Made by a program: the position numbers and the translations under genes. The notes beneath the pieces are model-generated. The model was not told the DNA's origin and did no database searches. It saw nothing but the letters and a program-made list of their open reading frames with translations. This document shows, one piece after another, positions 1 to 7,616 of a stretch of 64,000 nucleotides of DNA; the stretch's first letter is position 1; every line of letters starts with the position of its first letter. This DNA comes from Pseudomonas sp. R5-89-07 (GTDB lineage Bacteria; Pseudomonadota; Gammaproteobacteria; Pseudomonadales; Pseudomonadaceae): the NCBI RefSeq assembly GCF_003851685.1, contig NZ_CP027727.1, forward strand, positions 930,001 to 994,000, given 5' to 3'.

Positions 1-259
1 GAAGTGTTGTCGAGTTTCTCGGCCAGACTCAATAAGGTCAACATATGGTTAGGTATCATCTTGTTACGACGCTCATGGCAGAGCTACTCTGCTCGGGTTG
101 GTAATACTCAAAGGTACCATCGGCCTAAAGGTTAGATACGGGCGGCGTCTGTTGCTCAAAAAACGCACGAAATGCTTTGGTGTAGGAATTGTTCCGGGAG
201 AGGAGGACTTTGTCCTGTTGGCTTCTTTTTTCTACCTGTAAGTTTGATTCTGGGGGGAG
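1..259. other. Upstream flank of the first adhesin gene, no gene seen
   Basis: I see no convincing coding region here. The last 85 bases (about 175-259) resemble the stretch before the second adhesin copy (about 1389-1485): both share a run reading roughly 'gctttg.tgta.gaattgt', then 'tttgtcct.ttggcttc.ttttt' and 'ctgtaag'. The duplication that made the two adhesin genes therefore included upstream, probably regulatory, sequence. Confidence 0.5.
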
Positions 260-265
260 GTGGTC

Positions 266-1228
266 TTGGTCGTACGTCTTATAAATTTTGTAATGGGTTG
301 CTTGCTTTCCTATATATTTCTTGCAGAGTCGGCACTCGCTGTCTGTGTTGACAATGACTATAAATATGAAGTGACATTTCCAAGCACGCTTAGGATCTCA
401 TCCGTTCCCATTGGAGGGGTGTTGGCGCAGACGGCATGGCAGAGCCCTCTCAGTAATGCCATACGTTGTGACATAGGAGATATACTCTTATATGAAGAAA
501 AAACGGGCATGGAGATGTCCGGAATTCCTGGCGTGTATAAGACAAACGTTGAAGGCATTGGTATGAGATTCCTACTGGGAAATAGAGGAATACCATTGCC
601 TTTTTCCAGGGTTTTCTCTCGTTCTGGGTCTGTGGATCGTACGATAGTGATTGAGCTTGTACGCATAGGTGCTGGAGTCGGGAAAGAAAGGATAGAGTCC
701 GATCTCCACATTGAGATCGGCCAGGAGGGTGGAGGGGCGAGTGGTAAAGTTGCGACATATAAGGGAAAGTTATCATTTGACGTAATTGGCAATAATTATA
801 TGATGTGTTCTGCCGGAAATCTGAGTTTAGATGTGCAGTTGGGAAGGTTTTTTGTTGGGCAAGTAAAGTCCGGTAGTGCTGCTCCAAAATCATTTTCTTT
901 TGATGTCTCTTGTACTGGTGTACCGGCCGGAAAGCCGCTTCCGGTAAAAGTATATTTTGTCGGCGACTCTCCATCTGCCGGTACTTTAAATCTTTCAGGT
1001 AGGGGAGGTTCTGGGGTGGCTAAAGGCGTAGTAATAGGGTTGGAAAATGATAAAGGGGTTGCTTTACCTTTTGATAGGGCTAATGCGGTACCAATCGAAT
1101 GGCAGAATTCTCAACCGTTAGGAGAGGTCTACCGCTTCAATGGACTGGCGAAGTATATTCCGAGAGGGGGAGACATACAGCCCGGTGTGGCGAATGCGGT
1201 AATGACAATGGTCTTGGAATACAACTAG
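266..1228 (+). CDS. Fimbrial tip-adhesin-like secreted protein, copy 1
   Basis: About 320 residues with an N-terminal signal peptide (hydrophobic core, then AESALA before a mature N-terminus starting VC). The C-terminal third contains SFDVSCTG, PLPVKVYF and a final MTMVLEYN, the pattern of pilin domains of chaperone-usher fimbrial adhesins, whose last strand is bound by the chaperone. The first two thirds, with several cysteines, would be the binding domain. I place the start at TTG 266, five bases after GGAGG and aligned with the ATG of the paralogue at 1492; GTG at 260 overlaps that Shine-Dalgarno. No chaperone or usher gene lies in the window, so export would depend on genes to the left or elsewhere. 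Composition is AT-richer than the ICE backbone. Family assignment rests on pattern only. Confidence 0.72.
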   Translation: MVVRLINFVMGCLLSYIFLAESALAVCVDNDYKYEVTFPSTLRISSVPIGGVLAQTAWQSPLSNAIRCDIGDILLYEEKTGMEMSGIPGVYKTNVEGIGMRFLLGNRGIPLPFSRVFSRSGSVDRTIVIELVRIGAGVGKERIESDLHIEIGQEGGGASGKVATYKGKLSFDVIGNNYMMCSAGNLSLDVQLGRFFVGQVKSGSAAPKSFSFDVSCTGVPAGKPLPVKVYFVGDSPSAGTLNLSGRGGSGVAKGVVIGLENDKGVALPFDRANAVPIEWQNSQPLGEVYRFNGLAKYIPRGGDIQPGVANAVMTMVLEYN

Positions 1229-1491
1229 TACCTTGTTTGCGTTGGTATGTGGAGTGAAGTTCTGGCTTTTGCCGGTTATGATAGCGTGAGTAAAGAATAA
1301 AAGGCTGTTTACAGCTCACCTTCTTGTGCCGGAGCGGAGTGGATCGCAGCTAAGAGGACCCTACTGTACGCCGGCTGCGCGCCTCACATGCTTTGATGTA
1401 AGAATTGTCTGAGTGGGTGCAAGGTTTTGTCCTATTGGCTTCGTTTTTTTAATCTGTAAGCTGATGGGGTTGATCCTGAAAGGTAGTGGTC

Positions 1492-2454
1492 ATGAGTGTG
1501 CGTATTTTTAGTTTTGTAGTGGCTTGCTTGTTTTTATATATTTTTCCTGTGGAGTCGGCGCATGCTAAGTGTTCGGATAAGCTCAAAGCATTTGATGTGA
1601 CATTTCCAAGCTCGGTTAGAATTTCATCTGTTCCTATTGGGGGAGTGCTGGCGCAGATAAAATGGTACACTCCTGGCGATTATTTCTTTGGCTGTGTGGA
1701 CGGAGATGTCATATCGTATGAAGAAAAAACGGGTATGGAAATGTCCGGGATTTCTAAAGTATATAAGACCAACGTTGAAGGGGTTGGTATAAGGTTTGTG
1801 TTAGGTATGTACACAAAACATACATTGCCTTATTCTTTTGTTTTCCATCCGCCGATGGTGGCCGAAACTACTATTGTAATTGAGTTAGTACGCACAGGTG
1901 CGGGGGTTGGAAAAAATAGGCTAGAGTTCGATTTGGACATTGAGGCCGTAGAAGTTGGAGGTTCAGGGCTGAAACTTGCGTCATATAAAGGGAAGGTGTC
2001 AACAGAGTTGACTGAGAACAATTACATGATATGTTCTGCCGGAAATCTAAATTTAGATGTCCACTTGGGGAAAGTTTTTGTCGGACAAGTGAGGTCCAGT
2101 AGCGCTGCGCCAAAGTCATTTTCTTTTGATGTTTCTTGCACTGGTGTACCTGCAGGAAAACCTTTGCCGGTAAAAGTATATTTTGACGGTGACTCTCCAG
2201 CCGCTGGTACTCTAAATCTTTCGGGTAGGGGAAGTTCTGGGGTGGCTGAAGGTGTTGTAATTGGGCTAGAAAACGATAAGGGGGTTGCATTACCTTTTGA
2301 TAGGGCTAACGCCATACCAGTCGATTGGCAGAGTTCTCAACCGCTAGGAGAGGTCTTCCGCTTCAATGGACTGGCAAAGTATATTCCAAAAGAGGGAAAT
2401 ATTCAGCCCGGTGTGGCTAATGCGGTAATGACGATGGTCTTGGAATACAATTAG
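1492..2454 (+). CDS. Fimbrial tip-adhesin-like secreted protein, copy 2
   Basis: A tandem paralogue of the gene before it, offset by 1226 bases, with the same signal peptide (VESAHA then KC), the same conserved blocks (VTFPS, RISSVPIGGVLAQ, YEEKTGMEMSGI, SFDVSCTGVPAGKPLPVKVYF) and the same MTMVLEYN ending. Differences cluster in the first 170 residues, the putative ligand-binding part, while the C-terminal pilin-like half is nearly identical. That suggests receptor diversification on a conserved assembly domain. ATG 1492 is preceded by AAAGG at a workable distance; GTG 1486 is an alternative. The role as an adhesin is inferred from the pilin-like end. Confidence 0.72.
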   Translation: MSVRIFSFVVACLFLYIFPVESAHAKCSDKLKAFDVTFPSSVRISSVPIGGVLAQIKWYTPGDYFFGCVDGDVISYEEKTGMEMSGISKVYKTNVEGVGIRFVLGMYTKHTLPYSFVFHPPMVAETTIVIELVRTGAGVGKNRLEFDLDIEAVEVGGSGLKLASYKGKVSTELTENNYMICSAGNLNLDVHLGKVFVGQVRSSSAAPKSFSFDVSCTGVPAGKPLPVKVYFDGDSPAAGTLNLSGRGSSGVAEGVVIGLENDKGVALPFDRANAIPVDWQSSQPLGEVFRFNGLAKYIPKEGNIQPGVANAVMTMVLEYN

Positions 2455-2752
2455 CACTTTGTTGTGCTGTGTATATAGGATAAAGCTTACCTTCCTGAAG
2501 TGTCAGGTTCGCTATCTCTAATATGGTTTACGCGATTTTGGGTGTTTCCGTTGCTGTCGCTATTGGTTGTTGTTTGTCTGGTAGGAAGTGCCTGTCGTAT
2601 TAGTGGGTGGTTTTGACATGTCTGGCGCGAATAGCATAAAGCTCCACGATATAATTAATCCTATGGTTGGCCTGATGGGTGTACCTTGGTCTATGCCGAC
2701 ACATTGGTTGCCTTACGCTGCTCTATTTAATACGAATAGACAAATATAAGTT
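2455..2752. other. Intergenic stretch, nothing recognised
   Basis: About 300 AT-rich bases between the second adhesin and the receiver-like gene. I see no open frame with a ribosome site, no clear terminator hairpin and no repeat. Confidence 0.4.
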
Positions 2753-3169
2753 ATGAAAAATCCGCGATTACGTATCATTTTAGTTGATGGCGATAGCACT
2801 CGAAGAGTGCGAGTTGAAAAAAACCTTAGCAGTTTAGGTTATCACCGGCTGGTACCGCTTTCTTCCTTTCGAGAGTTGACGGTGTTGATGGATAATGCGA
2901 TCGATGTGTTTGATCTGTTGGTAATCGACGAGGAAATTCTTTTTTTTGCAGGGGTGGAACTTGACTTGGTGTTATATAATAGGGGCTGTATCAGGCATTC
3001 GTTGATTTATAATAGTGTGGGCTTATATAAGACGCAATGCTCGTGGTTGTCTGGCTGTCACTTTACAAGCTTAGAAGGGGCTGATATTCCGATTTTGGCT
3101 AGAGTTTTGAGGTGTATAGAGCATCACATGTTAGGGTATGAGATTAACAAGGGTCTCAGGTTGCGATAA
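2753..3169 (+). CDS. Orphan receiver-like (CheY-fold) protein
   Basis: 138 residues beginning LRIILVDGDSTRRVRVEKNLSSLGY, the beta1-acidic-pair-alpha1 start of response-regulator receiver domains. LLVIDEEI near residue 60 would carry the phospho-acceptor aspartate. The second half is divergent: the usual Thr/Ser-Ala and Lys-Pro positions are not obvious, so signalling by phosphorylation is doubtful. There is no output domain. Chaperone-usher clusters on related islands often carry response regulators, so control of the neighbouring adhesins is plausible but only inferred from position. It could also be a decayed regulator. Confidence 0.55.
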   Translation: MKNPRLRIILVDGDSTRRVRVEKNLSSLGYHRLVPLSSFRELTVLMDNAIDVFDLLVIDEEILFFAGVELDLVLYNRGCIRHSLIYNSVGLYKTQCSWLSGCHFTSLEGADIPILARVLRCIEHHMLGYEINKGLRLR

Positions 3170-3376
3170 CGTTTGTTAGTCGTTTTTTGATTTACAATTT
3201 GTTCTGCTCAACCAGTCTTTGATGATCATTGATTCCCGCCCTCATTAGCATTCATATTGGTGAGGTCTACGTCGTACCAATCAGAATTGGTAGAGTCACG
3301 TTTACACAGTATTTAAGTCCGGTATCGCTTATTTGATTTGCGATGCGCACGAGCCTAAATTGATGCAGCATAAGTT

Positions 3377-4155
3377 ATGCCCCGAATAAAAAGATACTTT
3401 ATTGCGGCGATGATTATCAGCGGTGTGATATCGGTTAATTGTACCCAGGTCGAAAACATGGGTGGGGGAGATGCCAAGATTGCCTCATTGAGCCGAGTTC
3501 AGGTAGTCCAGGGCTTGGAGACCGGAATTATTTCGGAAATTTACGTGGGTCAGGGGGATGTGGTGGAGCAGGGTAAAAAGTATTTGGCAATCGATCCCGT
3601 TTGCCCGAGCCCCGGCTATCGCAAAGCGTTATTGAAGGTGATCGGCCTGAAAGCGGCAATTACCCGTCTACGTTCCGTGGCTTACCAGCAGCCACTGGTT
3701 TTCGATAATATAGTTAAGCGATTTCCTATGGTGATGGACCAGGAAATCCGTATTTATAAATCAGAAAAGCGTGCACTTAATGAAAGTATCCTGATGTTGG
3801 AACGCAAATATCTAGTCTCTATGCGAGATCTTACTATTGCCGAACAGCTGGCTAATAAGGGGCGTGCTTCACCCATCGAAATGTTGCGATTGAAGCGCTC
3901 CGCCGACGATATAAAACTGCAAATTTTCGAACGTATAAAAAAACTCCAGGCTGATGCAAGCTCCGAGCTGGTGAGGTTGGAGTTGGAACTGTCGCAGGCC
4001 ACCGAAAAATTGTCAGGTTGCGCGCAAGTCCGCGGCCGCACTTCAATGCACCGGTGGGGAAGCACGGTCGAGAATCTGAGCGTAGGCACTACGGGCGCAT
4101 CATTCAACCCTCAGAGCACATCCTAGAATTCGTGGCGCTGGAAAGTAGCTACTAA
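3377..4155 (+). pseudogene. HlyD-family membrane-fusion (adaptor) protein, frameshifted and truncated
   Basis: The open frame 3377-4126 starts with a signal anchor and has a lipoyl-like segment (ETGIISEIYVGQGDVVEQGKKYLAID), then a long alpha-helical hairpin (about residues 85-215) typical of type I secretion adaptors. The expected beta-barrel return begins (TVENLSVGTTG), then the frame runs off into a stop. The neighbouring frame continues the family pattern with IIQPSEHILEFVALE before another stop near 4155. I read this as a frameshift near 4100 plus loss of the remaining C-terminal domain, making a non-functional remnant. No ABC transporter or TolC partner is nearby. Confidence 0.6.
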
Positions 4156-4447
4156 TGCTGGAGAAATGCTTTTTTCGAAGCCGTGGGTTGCCTTCTGGCG
4201 GTTACCACTGGCTTATAGGTTCTCAGCGCGGCCCAGGAACTGCCTGGCGATACCACCATGCCGACCGATAGATGGACCCTCAGGACGGTGTACAGCCACA
4301 CACGCGAACCTTTTGACTGGCCTAAGTGGGGTCGCATTGCGCAATTGCATTGATACCGACCGCCCTGGCGAAAGGCGCGTTATGGCTGGCCAGACTGGAA
4401 TCGAATGACGATCCACCAACCCAAAAGCCCCGCCGGAGATGATTGCC
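4147..4447 (+). pseudogene. Decayed small membrane-protein gene, copy 1
   Basis: A broken reading frame whose pieces (GCLLAVTTGL, then after a stop ELPGDTTMPTDRW and EPFDWPKWGRIAQLH) match the same order of segments at 6079-6379 (GYLLVVTTALLISSVA, ELLSGTTLSTNKW, EPFKYWASVGIALRN). Both copies are interrupted by stops and frameshifts. The first segment looks like a transmembrane helix. The original function is unknown. The unit is followed in both places by the small helical gene. Confidence 0.5.
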
Positions 4448-4639
4448 ATGCTCAATACCAAACAGCAGCTGCAGGAGATGGGTGAACTCATTCAGGACAT
4501 CGCCTACCTGCTTGAGGACAGTACAGATAATGCGCCCTTGGCCTTCTTAGAAGTATGTGCGAATCTGCAATTGCAGCTCTCACAGCTGATGCGCGCGACC
4601 TTCATGGCAGTGCAGCAAAAGGCTGTGTCCGACCTTTAA
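4448..4639 (+). CDS. Small helical protein of unknown function, intact copy
   Basis: 63 residues, all-helical in appearance, with LLEDSTDNAPLAFLEVC and LQLQLSQLMRATF. It is the open version of the frameshifted gene at 6379-6584 and shares its pattern (LLE, then acidic residues, LEVCA, then LxQLxxVLxRA) with the protein encoded at 9990-10286 inside the transfer operon. GGAG lies nine bases before ATG 4448; ATG 4439 is an alternative. Standing among decayed sequences it may be a non-functional relic that happens to be open. Confidence 0.45.
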   Translation: MLNTKQQLQEMGELIQDIAYLLEDSTDNAPLAFLEVCANLQLQLSQLMRATFMAVQQKAVSDL

Positions 4640-4743
4640 TATTTCACCTCGTACGTCGGGGAATTTTCCGGGCGCTGACCACGCCGATCATAATGAGTCA
4701 CCAACTCGTATCATCAGATGCCCGGCCCGGCCGGGCGGTTGGC

Positions 4744-4890
4744 CCGTCCCAGTACACACGAATCAAACGCTCATGTTCAGGCTCAGGCACCAGGTACTGC
4801 CAGCGCTGCTGTTTGACTTCCATTGATCGACGCCGCGCAGCTCACCCTCGCCCCCCGGTGCCGACCGCTGCCAATCGCCGACATGCTCGG
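4744..4890 (-). pseudogene. 3' fragment of a GNAT acetyltransferase gene
   Basis: This stretch aligns base for base, with many substitutions and a few indels, to 8488-8636, the 3' end of the intact acetyltransferase gene. Shared landmarks are 'cgctgctgtt', 'gatcgacgccgcgcagctc' and 'cgctgccaatcgcc'. The frame is broken and the 5' half is absent. It is a decayed second copy. Confidence 0.6.
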
Positions 4891-5529
4891 AAATTTAAGT
4901 TTGCTCAGACTAGGTATGGCCTGGGCATAGGGTTTCGCCTCCTCTCCCAGCTCAGGGATAAGCGTATATTTACCCCGGCCTATGCTATGCAGTTTGCACC
5001 ACGACCTGCTGTTTGCTGTGAGCGAAGCACAGGTGTGGCTGGACGCGAACTAGCACGCTGACTGACGGCTTGATTCATCTTCACTCTCTTAGAATTTATA
5101 TTTTGCACGTCATCGCAAAAAGCTATAGAAATTAGACTTTAACAATCAAATTGGTTGCGCTAAGCTAAAATAGCTAACAGGAATTGTAGCTCCCATCCTG
5201 CAAAGGAACGCAAGTATAACTCTAGTCTGTTCTCAAATTATTTTCTTTGCAGGTCAAATGACTTTTTGCCAGCGGCACCATGTCCGGGCAAGTGGTTCGA
5301 AGCTTATGAAAGCTTAAACGTATTAATAACCGTCCGCCATTGATCGTTTTCTTATGGCGGGATTTTGTTTGCGCCTATCACTTTATTCGAGGGAAATCGA
5401 CTGTATAAGCCTTGGCGTCTATAGCTTGATTGTTTTCTCATGGCGCTTGTACTTCATGCGCGAGGTATGTTTTATTTTTTAGTTGCGAAATCAATACAAA
5501 TCTTATCTTCAAGAGTGCGGGAGAAGAAA
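4891..5529. other. AT-rich non-coding stretch
   Basis: I see no supported gene. The part from about 5060 to 5529 is clearly AT-richer than the flanks. It probably travelled with the adenylation-domain fragment that follows, as its original upstream region. Confidence 0.35.
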
Positions 5530-6020
5530 ATGCGTAATGTGTTGTCGCAATTCATCCAACAAGCCGCCGATATCCCAGAAACGTTGCCGTCATTCATGGT
5601 GATGCCAGAATGACTTATCAACAGTTGAACCAGGAAAGCGACAGGTTGTGCGGAGTATTGCAACAAGCAGGCGTCAATTCCAGCCACACAGTTCCCTTGA
5701 TAGCACAGCGTACGCCGGAGCTTATCATTGGAATCTTGGCAATAGCCAAAACTGGTGCTGCTTATATCCCGGTTGATATTCAACCTGGAGCCAAGTTCCG
5801 CTTGGGCGCCGGGCCGTACGACATGGCGACCGGATTACCGAGGTACAGTTATGAAATTTCAGCAGCAGCTGAGGGGATGCGCCACCAGGTGACCGATAAA
5901 TCGCACCTCATGGGGCCAAAGGGTCGACATTTTTGGGTGTATGACATTACCAATGAATCCACTATGCCTGTGTTAATCACCCTGACCAAAAATGGCACGC
6001 CCTTCCGTCCCTTGGCCTGA
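5530..6020 (+). pseudogene. Truncated adenylation (AMP-binding) domain fragment joined to unrelated sequence
   Basis: ATG 5530, preceded by GGGAGAAG, opens MRNVLSQFIQQAADIPET. A shift near 5580-5590 then moves to the frame reading AVIHGDARMTYQQLNQ, the standard start of a peptide-synthetase adenylation domain, and it continues through GVNSSHTVPLIAQRTPELII and LAIAKTGAAYIPVDI. At about 5790 the similarity ends abruptly and an unrelated 75-residue tail, whose family I do not recognise, runs to a stop at 6020. The ATP-binding core motifs and everything downstream are missing, so it cannot be an active synthetase. Read as a recombination scar. Confidence 0.6.
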
Positions 6021-6078
6021 CCGTGTCGCGCGTTACGCGTAACGGGGATCGCGACAAAAACACCCCAAAAAGATCGAC

Positions 6079-6379
6079 ATGTCGAGTCCAAAGCCCGGGG
6101 CTTGGGTCTCCCGCATCGTGGGCTACCTACTGGTGGTCACCACCGCATTACTGATCAGCAGCGTTGCCTGAGAATTGCTAAGCGGGACTACCCTGTCGAC
6201 CAACAAATGGCCCCCGGACAGTGTACACCGTCGCCGGTGAGCCGTTTAAATACTGGGCGTCAGTGGGTATCGCATTGCGCAATCGCGCTGGCCCTGGGGG
6301 CTTGGCGGCAGGTGCGTTCTGGCTGGCCACGCTTGAGCCCACTGGCGCGGCACTAACCAATAAACGTCACCGGAGATAA
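6079..6379 (+). pseudogene. Decayed small membrane-protein gene, copy 2
   Basis: ATG 6079 opens SSPKPGAWVSRIVGYLLVV followed by a hydrophobic segment, then a stop. The rest (VYTVAGEPFKYWASVGIALR and on to a stop at 6379) lies in another frame. It is the better preserved copy of the unit at 4147-4447. A transmembrane helix is evident; the function is unknown. Just upstream (6025-6055) lies a long hairpin built on the perfect palindrome CGTTACGCGTAACG inside GTCGCG...CGCGAC. Confidence 0.5.
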
Positions 6380-6584
6380 TGACCGTGCTCAACACCGCTC
6401 ACATCAAACAGCAGCTGCCGGAGATGGGTGAACTCGTCCAGGACATGGCCAAACTGCTCAAGGACGGTACCGACGACGCGCCCTTGGCTTTTTTGAAGCC
6501 TGTGAGGATCTGCAACTGCAGGTCACGCAGCTGATGCGAGCTTCCTTCCTGGCCGTGCAGCAAAAGCCTGTGCCTGAGCTTTAA
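6379..6584 (+). pseudogene. Small helical protein gene, frameshifted copy
   Basis: Aligned to 4448-4639, this copy lacks one base in a T-run (TTTTTTGAAGCC), which breaks the frame after ...DDAPLAFL. With the base restored the frame reads EACEDLQLQVTQLMRASF and ends at the equivalent TAA. Start ATG 6379 or GTG 6385 after GGAG. Confidence 0.55.
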
Positions 6585-6677
6585 TACTTCGCCTTGCACG
6601 CTGGGGAATCCGTACGCAAAGCATTCATCCGGAATCACCGGAAGTCCCGGAAAATTACGGCCATTCATCAAATTTGG

Positions 6678-6705
6678 TTGACACAAGTGTCACCTTGTAT
6701 ATGAT
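6678..6705 (+). promoter_or_regulatory. Sigma-70-type promoter of a candidate small RNA
   Basis: TTGACA at 6678-6683 and TATGAT at 6700-6705 are separated by 16 bases, a near-consensus promoter. No open reading frame follows before the terminator at 6844-6876, so the product would be an RNA of about 165 bases. Confidence 0.6.
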
Positions 6706-6711
6706 TGCAGG

Positions 6712-6876
6712 TGAGCGCGAAACCAGTGGCCTTCAGCGGCAATGACTGGCGTAGGAACCCCGGCGATGGCTGAACATCGGCGTAGGGTGAGACCTCCACA
6801 CCCCTGCTTGAGGGTGTGTATATGAATATCAAGCTTCAAATTTAAGGGCTACTTTCATGAGTAGCCCTTTTTCTTT
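6712..6876 (+). ncRNA. Candidate structured small RNA
   Basis: The segment lies between a good promoter and a strong intrinsic terminator. It folds by eye into CCAGT(6723)/ACTGG(6745), CGATG(6764)/CATCG(6775) with a six-base loop, CACACCC(6797)/GGGTGTG(6812), and the terminator stem. The first two hairpins each run directly into the same octamer GGCGTAGG (6748-6755 and 6779-6786), a repeated stem-plus-tail module. I do not recognise it as a known Pseudomonas RNA. It converges on the nuclease-fold gene at 6881-7411. Confidence 0.5.
6844..6876 (+). terminator. Intrinsic terminator, strong
   Basis: A ten-base-pair stem AAGGGCTACT / AGTAGCCCTT with a six-base loop, followed by TTTCTTT. It ends the candidate RNA on the plus strand. 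The stem also lies just past the stop of the minus-strand gene at 6881 and could serve both. Confidence 0.75.
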
Positions 6877-6880
6877 GCTC

Positions 6881-7411
6881 TCAGAAAAGCGTGTAGCGCT
6901 TGTATAACAGTTCGCCATGGCGATGCTTATTGAGCGATTTGGCGTCCGTGTGCATAAAGTTCCAGAGCATCTGGCCCTCGAAGAACACGACGCTTACGAG
7001 CATCTGCCGCTTCGACTCATATGCTCCGATGAAAGCCAGGCGGTCACTACCGTCTGTGAACGCAACTTTCCAGACCTCCAGCGGGCCTGTGAGCGTATCC
7101 AAGGCCAATCTTACGTAGCGCTCACGGGCATCCAGCCGTTTTTCAACGATGTGATGGATGCTGCTGCGCAAGATCGTCACAACACCCATAGGCGTCTCGA
7201 CGGTTATGGACAAGATCGCAGGGTCAATGAACCCCAGATGGAGAGCTGTCACCTCGATGGCATCTTCATGTGTGGTCGCCGCGGTAACTTCCTCAAGAGC
7301 GTGTGTACGCAGCTCGCGCTCTAACGTACGCAAGTCGGGAAGACTGCTATCAATCCACGTGGGTTGGCCTTTTACTTCAGAAATCTTGGGTAGGAGAGGG
7401 TCCGTGCTCAA
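6881..7411 (-). CDS. PBECR-like (phage Barnase-EndoU-ColicinE5/D-RelE) nuclease-fold protein
   Basis: 176 residues. The C-terminal half (FTDGSDRLAFIGAYESKRQ, LVSVVF, LWNFMHTDAKSLNKHRHGEL) matches my memory of the PBECR nuclease-fold domains found at the ends of phage head proteins and as free toxins: a sheet with K/R and the closing NxxR...GELLY. The first half is mostly helical and unassigned. Only TTG 7411 is available as a start near a stop at about 7447, and no clear Shine-Dalgarno is seen, so the gene may be a 5'-truncated piece of a longer protein. Its upstream neighbour is a dead recombinase. Activity and target are unknown. Confidence 0.5.
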   Translation of the reverse strand: MSTDPLLPKISEVKGQPTWIDSSLPDLRTLERELRTHALEEVTAATTHEDAIEVTALHLGFIDPAILSITVETPMGVVTILRSSIHHIVEKRLDARERYVRLALDTLTGPLEVWKVAFTDGSDRLAFIGAYESKRQMLVSVVFFEGQMLWNFMHTDAKSLNKHRHGELLYKRYTLF

Positions 7412-7616
7412 ACGTCGTAGCTCGATTTGGAGGTTGTCAGGTCATCATTGTGCCATGTCTAGAAAAAGACGTTTGTAACAGCCCGGCGCAATCGACCAGG
7501 ATAAGGACTTGATGTATCCCCTGATGATATTTGCTTAGGGTACGTTTTTTAGATTTCTGTAGGTGCCCCTTCAATACTTCATCTTGTACGTCGCTTAGTC
7601 CTCCGGCCGCTGGCCC

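Noticed and set aside
5530..6020. A functional peptide-synthetase or acyl-CoA-ligase gene
   Set aside because: Only the first part of the adenylation domain is present, with a frameshift and a foreign tail.
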